A stretch of DNA of 64,000 nucleotides, taken from assembly GCA_011800805.1 (NCBI GenBank), contig MPNW01000194.1, positions 11,992-75,991 of the forward strand, given 5' to 3'. Both the position numbers and the translations under genes were made by a program. The stretch is from Hirudo medicinalis. Its lineage: Eukaryota; Annelida; Clitellata; Hirudinida; Hirudinidae. A model generated the notes under the pieces. It was not told the origin of the DNA. It worked only from the letters and a program-made list of their open reading frames with translations, and made no database searches. This document shows, piece by piece, positions 25,044 to 35,946 of the stretch; positions within the stretch are counted from its first letter, which is position 1, and each line of letters opens with the position of its first letter.

Positions 25044-25831
25044 CCTAAGTTTTGCGATCTGAATCGCTTAAGAACGCCTAAACGCACTGATGGGAGCTGA
25101 CATTTAACCACAAGTAGAGCCACGTACGCGTTAGACAAAATTTAACGCTAATCTCATTTAAAAATCCTCTCACGTGTGGCGAGTCTCTTACATGTTCGCG
25201 CATTTAGCTCTTACCTATACTACTGCTTCTTAACTAGCGTGCTGTCTTCCTTGGATATTGGATAAACGTGGGATTCGATCTAGCTATCATTTCGAAGATA
25301 CTCATCTCGTATTTCCTACAATTGTGTTTAGTGAGCACAACCACTTATTTGTAATGCTTATGGATAGTTCTGTTCTTCCCAAAATTTATCGATTATGTTT
25401 TGAGTCGAATTATTGAACTCAAGCGGAGATGTTCCATGCGAGCATACTTCCATCTGATTCGCTTGCTTCAAACTGAATTTGAATTCTGCAATATAATTTC
25501 CCCAACGATTGCGTGCATCGTAATATTACGATAAGGTGTCGAGAAAATATGTATTTACGTTAAAGGACGCTTTGTTACTGCCGCGGTTTTGTTACTGTCG
25601 CGGGCACTCATTAATGTAATGAGAGTAAATGTGGTCCATGACAAATTTAAATTTTACATATGATGATTTAATCAAAATTTGAGATATAAACATACCCCCA
25701 GGATTGTAAGACTTTCTGAACTTTCTATACTTACGTCATTAAATAATTTAGTCTATACCAAATTAAATATGCTTTTTGAGAATGAGTGAAGGCGTGGGGA
25801 ATGTAACGAGTTTGTTTACTTTCGTTTTAGT
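25044..25831. promoter_or_regulatory. Divergent MOCOS/UBLCP1 intergenic region
   Basis: A 788-bp spacer between the two start codons, so it must hold both promoters. No TATA box or repeat stands out. The UBLCP1 start is preceded by a very strong 3' splice-site-like tract tttactttcgttttag whose AG ends one base before the ATG. Confidence 0.55.
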
Positions 25832-28800
25832 ATGGAGTCGGCTGTTGGAATGAGCGGGGAGCTGGTCGTAAATATAAAATGGAATGGAAGTGATTACAAG
25901 ATAAAAACCCTAACTGCTTCAGCAACAGTCGCTGATCTCAAGAATGCAATATTTGATCAAACGCATGTAATGCCAGCGAGGCAAAAACTTCTTGGGTTGA
26001 AATATAACGGTAATTTTTGTTTCATGCACATTAATGTAACATGTGCCTAACTCTGAATAATGAATGTTTTGATAATTTTTGTTAATTACATTGACTTGTA
26101 TCCAAGGCAAACCACCTAATGATGTTGTAACACTCAAAGAACTGAACTTGAAAGAAACTAGCAAGATTATGATGGTGGGTACAGTAGAAGAAGAAATAAT
26201 GAAGATTAGTGAAAGCTCCAACGTTTACCCTGAAGTAGTTAATGATCTTGATATTGAAGAAGAAGAGGTTGAAATATGTAACAGGTAGCATTTGCCTTTT
26301 CACATGATTGAGGTGCAAATTATTTGTTGTGGCACATGAATTCAGGACAGAATATCTCCAGAAAATTGAGAAGAGGGTAAATACCTATGATTTTAAGATT
26401 TTGAACCAACCAAGAGATGGTAAAAAGCTACTTGTTCTTGATGTGGATTATACTTTATTTGGTGAGCAAGTTTTTTGTTACATTTGCATTTGTTTTGTAG
26501 AGCAAAATTTATTTTGATTTGGCTGGTTGTGCATGTAGTTCAATTCACATAACTAAGGTGAAAGATCTTGGAGTTATTACTGCTTATTTGCAAAGCACAA
26601 TCATTAAAACTTATTCTGTGCACAATGTTGCATTAAACATATTGTATTAAGATAGATTTAGGCATTTAATGAGACTTAATTTGAGCAAATTGGTCAAAAT
26701 TAATTAAGATAAAATTAAAAAAAGAAAAGCTTAAATACTATAATAAATTTATTTTCTTTCAGATCACAAATCTGTTGGTGAGACTGGTCGTGATCTCATG
26801 AGGCCATATTTACATGAATTTCTTGCATCTGCTTATGAACATTACGACATCGTCATATGGTGTAAGTGCCGTACTTTATCTAAAATAAACTTTTATGAAA
26901 AGCAATGGAAGCCTCTCGAATATTAGGAAATGCATGGAATCACCAGGTAGTGAGTGTGCAATGCTTTTTGCAATTCCAACATTAGTCTGGAACTTGCCAT
27001 CCGTAAACATGGTTTCCTCCATGATGTCATTTTTTTATCTTAGCAACGAGCGCGATATAACACATCATCCTTTCTGTAATACAAAGGACATCTTAATGTT
27101 GTTTAGTCATGTTGTTTCCATTAATTATCCACATTATTTATGCTTTAGATTCACCATTTCCCCCATGAATTATGTCAACTTTTTCTTATTGTAAATCTGG
27201 GATATTCAACTATTTTATGAAGGGCCAATTTTTTTTACGTCAGTGACCGAGGGTCGAATCATTTTGAAATCGGTTGTCATTTATCAGCATGCACGACATG
27301 CATATCATATACCAGCTACCGCTTTTAGTTTGTTACTTAATTTAACAGATGTTACTCATTTAATGAAGTGAGTGTAACTCTAATGCTTTTGATATTTTTC
27401 GGGCTTACGCCAAGAGACGGCGTCTCTTCCTATCCAGGAAATAATTTGATTACAAGGCTCATAAAAGTTGGTTATTGTAATAAGACCACATATGAGGCCA
27501 AAGTTAAAATGTTCATGAATTGTTTAAGTGGTAAACATGCAATTAAATGTCGTTATTATGGATGGGTCCTGGAAAAAGGCTTAATGATACTGAAAGTTAA
27601 TGGTGAACAAACTGGATGAACATCAGAGATGAGTTGTTCTGAGTTCATGCTTTCCTTCACTGGATGGTTAAGAAGCCATCATCCTCCATTCGAGTACAAG
27701 CAAACAAATAAATAACGGAAGTAATTTGTTAACAAATACAGTAAAAACAACGAATAGAGACATTTTAACTTTGTAGCAAAGAATGACCTTGTTTGGGCAG
27801 TTTTGCTCTATAAAGAGGTGTTTATGCTAAACCAAAGGAAATAGTAAACCCATACAAATTGGTAAATAGAAGACAAGTTTAACATATTCTAAGGAAGGCA
27901 TTGAATTGGCATAGAATAAGAGCTTAGATGTCTTATTACAGGCTTCTTGGTGGGAAACGATCACAGTTGTAAGATAAGGCTTTACAGTTCTTTCTTAATT
28001 TTCAGCTTCTTTGACACAAGCATTGCCACTTTCATTTCACATCCTTCATCCAATGCAACAAATTCCTGAAAAGTCTGGAGGAAGAACAGATATAAGTTGT
28101 TGTGCCCCAACTCCTTTTCAAACTGAGCTCTCTTTTTCAGCAATGGACCTGTTGCTGGTATATTCTTGGAGCAAGCTAAGCAGGACCATTCAAACACTTT
28201 GCCATTAACTTCACTAAAACAACATTGCCTCCTTTTAATTGCTTGTTTGATTTTCATTGACTTCTTCCTCCATTTTCCCATTTCTTTTTAATCTCTTATT
28301 TCCTTGTTATAATTTTTGATATCTGATGTCTGCTAACTTTGATATCTTTGTTAAGTTTTGATATAGAATCAGTTCTTTCATAATTTGAAAATTGATCAAA
28401 AGTCACTTACATGTGTACAAAACGGGAAGTTTAAAATCTAGCATAAGCACAAATCCAAAGATACTTTTCATGCAAATTTTTTTTTACGAAAAAGCATTTT
28501 TTTAATTTAAAAAAATGTTTTCATTGGCTGTTATTAAGTTTTGGAACCATTTCAGACATGCCTTTATTAAAGTTTCACAGGTTCTTAATTTATAATTTAG
28601 GATCAAATTGTATTACAGAAAAATCCATTCTTGAAAAAAATATAGGCAGTTTTACTGTAATTGTTATCATCCCACCACTCAGTTGAATGAATGTACAACA
28701 CCTAAAATAAACCATATTTTAATTAATTATTTCAATTTTATTTCTTATTGATCCATTTCATGTTCAGCTGCCACCAGCATGAAATGGATTGAGGCAAAGA

Positions 28801-29366
28801 TGAAGGAGTTGGGTGTCACACAGAACACCAACTATAGGATCTGCTTCATGATGGACAGTTTTGCGATGATTACTGTCGATGTCAAGAACTATGGCATAAT
28901 TGAGGTTTCCAACATTTAAAACTTTTATAAGCATTGAGATTCAACCAAAAAGTCATACTATGTGAAAATTTAAAAAATCTTGTCATTCAACCCTAGGTTA
29001 AACCCCTAGGAGTCATCTGGGGTCGTTTTCCCAATTGGACCAAGCAAAACACGATAATGTTTGATGATCTAAGAAGGAATTTTATAATGAATCCACAGAA
29101 TGGCTTGAAAGTAAGTTTTTTTTTATATGTTCCTCTGTTCCAAAGACCCTTGAAGAAAGATTTTTATTTATATTTTAAAGATAAGACCCTTCAAAAATGC
29201 ACACATGAGTAGAGGGACAGACAAAGAACTTAAGAAGTTGGCAAAATATCTCAGGTGCATAGCCACCTTGGAAGATTTTACACTTCTCAATCATTCCCAT
29301 TGGAGAGATTATTACAAGTCAAAAAAGAATCAATTTAGCAAAGAAAAGAAGGCTAGGCAAGGTTGA
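25832..29366 (+). CDS. UBLCP1: Ubiquitin-like domain-containing CTD phosphatase 1
   Basis: Nuclear HAD-type Ser/Thr phosphatase known to dephosphorylate the 26S proteasome. It is 335 aa from 7 exons: 25832-26009, 26107-26284, 26346-26461, 26763-26861, 28768-28904, 28997-29110, 29181-29366; all phases close, and the human protein is 318 aa. The N-terminal ubiquitin-like domain includes [18 protein letters not shown]. The acidic linker [11 protein letters not shown] follows. The FCP1/HAD catalytic motif [11 protein letters not shown] has both nucleophile/acid aspartates (DVDYT). Further blocks are [33 protein letters not shown], and [20 protein letters not shown] with the motif-III aspartates. 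Intron 4 (1.9 kb) holds a pogo-type relic. The gene ends 171 bp from the convergent SON stop. Confidence 0.96.
27998..28281 (-). pseudogene. Tigger/pogo transposase N-terminal relic (CENP-B-type HTH)
   Basis: Minus-strand frame in UBLCP1 intron 4 contains [20 protein letters not shown] followed by [12 protein letters not shown]. This matches the W....A..KNIP.SGP.L...A..FAKELG signature of the second HTH in pogo/Tigger transposases. The downstream sequence degenerates and the DDE domain is not visible, so it is a fossil fragment. It is opposite in orientation to UBLCP1. Confidence 0.7.
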
Positions 29367-29494
29367 AAATGAAACATGCTGAAGCCATGTTTTCCTATTC
29401 AGACTTACATAAGAAAGTTCCTGTTACATTTTTCATGTGGTTTTGATGATTCAGTCATTTTTACAATCAAAATTGAAATACTTTTGCTTTGTAA

Positions 29495-29500
29495 TTTATT
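29495..29500 (-). terminator. Polyadenylation signal of the SON gene
   Basis: tttatt on the plus strand (AATAAA on the minus strand), about 40 nt after the SON stop codon at 29538-29540, within the 171-bp spacer to UBLCP1. Confidence 0.6.
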
Positions 29501-29537
29501 TGGTTTTAATTTTACAATTCAATAGAAATTTGTCACG

Positions 29538-32500
29538 TCAATTATTGGGCATATGAGGTAGAAGTCCTAAGTGCTTTAAGCAGACGATAGCAGCTTCCAA
29601 TTTTGCTGTTTTCTTTTGTGGACATCCATTAGGAGAAATATACTCCACTCCATTTAATATTATCTGTAAAACATTGTAAGAAGTAGTAATAATGATAATT
29701 ATTTTAACATTTTTAACATTTATGAAATCACTGAATTAGCAGATAGTTAATGATGCTGCTGGTGGCTCACACACTGAGCGCTTGTTCAGTCTCAAGCAGC
29801 TCATTATGCATTATAAATTATTATGTCAAACCATTGGTTTACATAAAGAAGCATTAATTTTGACACATTTGTTGTCAGTTAGCCTGCCACAACTAAGCCT
29901 AAAAAATGTGTGCAGCTGTCAATGTTGTCAGTCAATTTCACACCAGTTTGTTTCCTGTTGGTCTCTCAGTTTGAGATCCTGGATCCTAAATTTACAAAAT
30001 TTAATAAAACACAATGCTTACTTTAAATTTGAACATCTTATTGTGAGCTGGCCCTGATTCCTCTAGAAGGATGAACTCTGGGGGGTCCCAGTGGTTCTTT
30101 GAACAGATCTCAGTGAGGACGGAGACTGGATGCTTACCCACTATAAAGATTATCGTTCAAAAATTTAAGTTTGGTCACAAAAACGATGCATTCATCAGAA
30201 AACTTACATGTGATGTCAGATACTTCAGAAACGGCTTGTGGGCAAGGAGGGGGCGTCAGATTTGGTGTGGGATGGGGTGTTAGATTTGGCCTGGGAGGGG
30301 GCATCCTGAGCGGCAGTATCCCATGTGGCAGAGGCATTTGAAGAAATTGTGAGGCTGCTTGACTCTGAAGATTTGGTCTCATCATAAGTGCTTGTCTCAA
30401 AACTGCCTGCTGGAACATTGCTTGTTTCATCATGGCTTGGTGCACTAGAGCCCTCTCCAAAGCTAATTTTTGAATCCTCTCAGGATCTTCCTCTGGGGCA
30501 ACTAACCCTGTTAAGTTTTTGTAATTCTCAATAAATTTTAAAATGTTCTAAAAATAAATCACTAAACTAGTTTTATGAATAAGTGTCTGACAATATAACC
30601 TTTCCTGTCAGTTTTGATATCAATACTGAGGGGAACTGTCATTCCTTCACTGTTCTTTCCAAGACCTTCACCCTCCTTCCATCCCATTTTCTTTAGCAGC
30701 AATTTACCAATGCCACCTGATAGAGGTGGTGCATTGTTTAGAGCATCCTTAAATAAGAACAGTCACACAGGTTATTGAGTTTCTTAACAAATACATCTCC
30801 AGTCAGTAAACTCAAAATGATAATGACAACATGGAAAAACAGTGCCGATTTTCATCACTTACGTTCTGTAGATTGAAACGATGACAGCTGCATTATTAGG
30901 GAGCTGTAGCGTGGCATCAAGTTGAGACAAGAAGCTAATTTCTTTTTGAATTTATCTGCTATCAACAAGCTTTCTCTTGCAGATGTCCTTTTAAAAAGGG
31001 CCAAAGCAAAATTTTTTTGGTCTGAATGTTAATTTGTGGGTGTGAAGTACCAGACCAAAAAAATTTTACTGCGAGAGAAAACTTGTTGCCGAAATTTGTT
31101 CATGCATAAGATGTGGATGAATGAAGCGTTGATTATGACTGTTCAATTTGTTTTTGGATAATGTTATGGCAAGGGGCTGTTTCATCCCATGCCAAGAATA
31201 ATAATAATAACAATAATTAAAACATTGAGACTTTTCAAAGGAAATTGAATTTTGATGATTGGGGATGTTTAAGGACTTGGCAGATTAAATATGAAGCAAC
31301 GTTCAGTTTGTTGGGGCTTCTTGATATAAAAAAAATCAAAATCAAATCAAACCTTTTTAACCCAAAGGGGGTAACTTCCAGACAGTTCTTGTTGAGAAAG
31401 AGTTTGAACATTGGTTGATCCTGTGAATTGCCCTGGAATCTCTTTTGCACTCACCCACTTTGAAGCCTGGCAAAATTAAAATTAGATATCAATAATTAAC
31501 ATCTGCTACAAATAAATTGACAAACTTAGCAAAGTCTTTAACACAAACTCTAATTTCATTTTAAACTCATTCTATTTGTTGCATGACATGAATTTGGTTC
31601 TTTGATTCTGATCTATTATTGTCATGAACCCCTTGTGCTAGACTATCTGTGGTTCCCATGTTAGGAGTGATCTATGCTCGTAAATAGTTGCTTAATTAGG
31701 AATAATAAGAAAAAAATTCCCACCATCAATACATCTTTTGAAAATGATGACTTTGGTACTGAGTTCTCTACGGCACTTATTTCAGACTGCTTTGCCTTTT
31801 AGAAACAAACATTACAATGATCTTAAGTCATATTCATTGTATGAGAATTACACTCACGTCAACTGGCGCCACTCCATCAACATCAACAGTACCAGCAACA
31901 TTGGTTGCCTCTCTTTCTTTGTGCACATTTCCACTGGAAACTGGAAATAGGGAGCTGATCTCTGCCATTTGAACCATTTTTTCTTGCAGGGTCATTTGAT
32001 TCAAAATAGGGCCATTCTGTATGGAATCACAATTAGTACTTACATAGCTGTCACAATTATAATAAAACAATTTATGTATTGCTTGTGCAAATAAACCTTC
32101 ATGTCTTTATTAGTTCTGGCTGGAATGAAGGGCATTTCCTCCTCATCAATGAGTTGTGTGCTGCCATCTATGAAGCCTTGTATTTCCTCTGCACTAACTT
32201 CAGCAATCCTTTTGCAGAACTCTGATTGTAAATTTAAATGTAGTTCATTTATATAGCGCCATATGCATAGCGTCAGAGGTGCTTTTTGTTAATCATTTAT
32301 ATAGCGCTCCTTCTCAAGGGCGCTTGCGGCAGTGCAGGATGGGTTTTGAACACGACACATTACGACTGTTGCCATTACCGCCCTATGCAGGAAGGTAACC
32401 CGTTCGGCCAACCTGCACGCCATAAATTAATTCAATGATTTAAATATCTAGAAAAGTCCAGAAATTAAAAAAGTATCTCAGATATGAAAAAACCTGTAAG

Positions 32501-35242
32501 TTCCTCAAGAGTCTTTCCACCAGATTTCAGAAGGGCAGTATCTTCGGGCTTAGTAGTAGTAGCAGCAGTTGTAGTAGTCTGTTGACGAGCAGCAAGGTTG
32601 GCATTTTGAAGTGCATTTTTGCTGTTGGTGGTGAGAGAATTATGTTATTTCATAGAGGCAACAATTTAAATCATGCCAAGGAATTTATCTGTATTATATA
32701 AATATAAAAATCCTGTACATGAACAGGGTCCAAAAAGCTCTCTAGCTTAAGGGCTAGATCTATATTTTTATTTTGTTCATCTAAATCCTCAAATTCTTGG
32801 ACCATTAAATACAAATTTGTACTCAGTTCACAAAAAAAACTGATGTACAAACAATTAATATTAAAGATGCCAAAAAAAGATGTACAAATCGAAGTCATGA
32901 ATATAGCTTCATACTGTTACTTAGCAATAACCAGATTAATTGTCTTAATAAACATCCCCTAATGACCCCATGTGCCCCCTAAATAATTAGATAATATGTT
33001 TGTCCTTTTTATATGCCATATTCATCTCATAGTAATAAAGATATTGTAAAAAAATTCTCACATTGCTATTTGTCTGAGCTTCACTTTATCTATCTTGAAA
33101 CTTGGCTGATCATCGTTGCTGCCCGATCTTTTGCTTCTGGAACAAATTTGCATAAAATTTTATTTGTTGGATTCAAGCAAATAGCTTTAGATATAAGAAA
33201 TATTAACAATAATTTTGTGCTTCAAAATTTTTAACTTCAGAGGTTAAGAGTAGAATCAAATGCCAAATATATAAACATAAAAGCCCATAATTCTTGATAA
33301 TTCAGCACCTTTTAGAACCAGCAGATTGTTCTCGTGACTGCCTGGACTTTTCTCGTGACTTAGAATGATTTCTTGGCTTTGAATGATCTCTGGATTTTTT
33401 TGTTTTACTGCGAGCCCTTGATTTGTCCCTCGATTCTTTAGCCATCTCTCTAGATTTTGACCTTTTCATTGATCTTCCATCCTTCGATCTCCGTGCCCTC
33501 TTCTTTGATCCTCTGTCTTCCGAACCTTCTCGTGACCTATCTCTTTTTGACTTATCGCTTGATTTCTTCCTTGGTTCTGATCTGTCCCTTGATCTTTTAG
33601 ATTTTTTTGATTTGTTCTTTAACCTTTTACTTGACCCTGACCTGGATCGTGTCTTCCTTGACTTGCTTTTTGACCCCGACCTGGATCGAGACCTCCGTGA
33701 CTTGCTTTTCGGTTCTGACCTACTTCTTGATCTCCTTGATTTTTTTCTGGAAGTATTCCTTGATTTTGATCCATCCCTGGACTTGGGTCGGCTTCTCTTT
33801 GACTTTTCTTGAGATTTTGGCCCGTCCCTGTTTTTTGCTGACTCTTCTTGGCCTATCTTGTTTGCTGCAACTTGCAATGCATCTCTTTGAGATTCAGATC
33901 CTTTCAATGTTTCCTTTGATTTCTCTCTCTTGTCTGAGTTTTTTATTTCTGTTTGATTGTTTTGTTTTCCTATGTAACCATCTTTTCTCTGTTTGCTAGA
34001 ATTGCAATCTTGAGAAAGATCCGGTGAACTTCTTCTGGATGCATCAGTTCTAAGATCTAAAGGAGGACTAACCTTGACTGGAAAAAAAACACTGAAAGCT
34101 AGAAACAAAATTATTAATAAATTAAATGTATAAAAACTAATAAACGCTTATTATAATAAAATATTAATTATCCTTACCATTTTCTTCACTATTTTCATTT
34201 TGAGAAGATTGAATTTTCACACCAGAGGAAATGAAGGCAACACTCTCCAAAGAAATTTTTAGATTCAGTTTTTTACCCCTTTTATGCAAAGGATTATTAC
34301 TCTGTCTTTCATCACTTGGCAGAATAGGAGCAGTCTCAGGAATAGGTATTTCAGAAATATCCATAACATCATCCCCATTTAAATTTACATTGGTTTTTGA
34401 GCAATTATTAACCAGAATATTGGAGGATGTCCTAGGCAACTTTTCTATTGATTTGATGTCATCACTTGCAATTTTATTTTCCTCTGAGTTTTCTGCTTGT
34501 CTCAAATGTGCATTTTGAATGCAAGCCTCAAGCCTTTTTCTCAATGTCTCATCACTATCATCAATAATCATTTCAGAATCTGATAGTGTGACAACATTAT
34601 GTTTCTCTTCATAAATTATCTCTATTGAGGATTCTCTTGAATTCTCAGATTCTTTATTTGTAGATTTCACATTTTTACGATAACAAGCTCGCTTTGAAAC
34701 TACTGTATTAGACACAGAAGTGATCAAAGATGAATTTGAAGAACCCTTACCTAACAAGCCTACAGAAGTTTTATCTTGGGCTCTCTTAGGAGATTTATCT
34801 TTATCATCTAAAAGCAAAATAGTGACATTTTAAACAACAATATAAATACTTAACACAGTAAATTCAAACACCATCACTTTTCTTATGCTTTTTTTCTTTT
34901 AGTGCCTTTTTATCTTTTTTATGCTTGTGTGATTTCTTTGATGATTCTTTTGCAGGAGACTTTTTTGATTTTTTTTTCTTGCTGTGCTTTGCAGAATCTA
35001 GCACCTTTTCTTGATTTTTACATTTCAACTTTTCAGCTACATCTTCAGAGCTCGACTTCATCTGATATCAGTTTGGATGTAACAAGATTGAATTTAATAA
35101 TAAAATATCTATTGAACTAAAAACATTTTTCGTGCTTTAGTAAATGTACCCGCTGTAATTATTTAAATCCTATTACTTCGTACTTTGTGGGACCAAAGCT
35201 GTACTTGGACATCATATTCTCAATAATATCTAAAGCCAGCAT
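29538..35242 (-). CDS. SON: SON homologue (RS, G-patch and dsRNA-binding splicing cofactor)
   Basis: Nuclear-speckle splicing cofactor. Read in order: a probable first exon MLALDIIENMMSKYSFGPTK (ATG 35240-35242), resembling the IEQ...KF.E N-terminus of SON; a Lys/Ser-rich exon (about 34867-35061); an acidic Ser-rich exon (34178-34812); a long RS domain (about 33303-34082) of KSRRSRSRSGSKSKS-type repeats; the conserved GGKTLEELTEFCKRIAE block (about 32500); IPGQFTGSTNVQTLSQQEL (about 31400); a G-patch with KKMGWKEGEGLGKN (about 30600-30745); GKHPVSVLTEICSK (exon 30022-30140); and the last half of a dsRBD ending LKHLGLLPHMPNN (29538-29663). My estimate is about 900-1000 aa, much shorter than vertebrate SON because the tandem-repeat middle is absent. 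The start exon is less certain; an alternative ATG is 35061. Confidence 0.88.
30963..31088. repeat. Foldback/MITE-like inverted repeat in a SON intron
   Basis: The left arm caacaagctttctcttgcag plus caaaatttttttggtctg is matched by the right arm cagaccaaaaaaattttact plus gcgagagaaaacttgttg in inverted orientation, with a 24-bp insertion inside the left arm and a loop of about 26 bp. This is a small palindromic element of about 126 bp. No target-site duplication could be assigned. Confidence 0.75.
32246..32285 (-). repeat. Short LINE 3'-end fragment
   Basis: gttcatttatatagcgccat followed by atgcatagcgtcagaggtgc is the 3' UTR terminus also seen at 18718-18765 and 41362-41385, in minus orientation. 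Only the last 40 bp are present, as expected for extreme 5' truncation. Confidence 0.7.
32291..32424. repeat. Dispersed repeat, copy 2 (GCGC / cattacgactgttgcc family)
   Basis: Sits directly beside the LINE fragment in a SON intron. Shares catttatatagcgc, gggcgct and acacattacgactgttgcc with copy 1 at 3833-3962, and ends gttcggccaacctgcacgcc. Confidence 0.65.
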
Positions 35243-35946
35243 AAATGCTAATTGGAAATAATTTTATTGTTTTATCCTTAAAAACATACTAAAATTCTGA
35301 AGGCCCTTCAAATCACAGATAATGCATTTATGAAATTCATCATTATTGTCATTGGGATCTTGTCGTGTGGATTAAATAACAAGTACAAGTGAAGTTATTA
35401 ATTAAAAAACAGGTAGCTCCAAAGTTGCGTTTTAAATATATGTTTTCAAATTTAATGATTGCTTAAATGGTTACCTCCACCAAATCAACGCAATGACGAT
35501 AATTATAAATGTAAACAAAAACAATAGTAAATGTATATACAGTTATATCAAAAACATCATATTAAAATTTTCATGTATTGTTTTTATTTTATCTTAAAAA
35601 TATATTTTTGTATAAATTTTATTGATTGATTTATTTATTAATCCTTAATTTGCCTATTTGGCGGGAAAGGTTTTTCGAAGATTTGTACACACTCGATAAG
35701 TTGAGTAGATATTCTCATAATTTTTCTGCATACGGTAACATGATATTTACACCCTGTCCCACCTGTATGTGCACTGAATCACCTGACATCGCAAGCAAAA
35801 AAACGAGTCTGTTGATTGGAGCAGCATGGGTAGCGAAACAAATATTGATCGAGTAGAAGCTGAGTAACGTATACGTTGAGATAACTTTTACTATTTTGAA
35901 ACAGAACTGTTCCCCATCTTTGGGATTGTTTTTTGTTTATTCGAGA
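35243..35946. promoter_or_regulatory. Divergent SON/RIM-BP-like intergenic region
   Basis: A 0.7-kb spacer between the start codons of two divergent genes. Both starts are preceded by splice-acceptor-like sequences: TTTCCAATTAG then 5 nt then ATG on the minus strand, and ttttttgtttattcgag then one base then ATG on the plus strand. Short open frames here lack splice support and are treated as non-coding. Confidence 0.5.

Noticed and set aside
26895..27619. Plus-strand frames in UBLCP1 intron 4
   Set aside because: No recognisable motifs and no exon support; UBLCP1 is complete without them.
33423..33812. Plus-strand open frame of 129 codons, Asp/Leu-rich
   Set aside because: Exact antisense of the SON RS domain; low-complexity shadow of Ser/Arg codons.
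35470..35550. Minus-strand segment reading ...TIVFVYIYNYRHCVDLVE before a good donor
   Set aside because: No AG acceptor anywhere in the open part and no Met, so it cannot be an exon.
35626..35856. Plus-strand 76-codon frame upstream of the RIM-BP-like gene
   Set aside because: No acceptor/donor support and no family signature; lies in the divergent promoter region.
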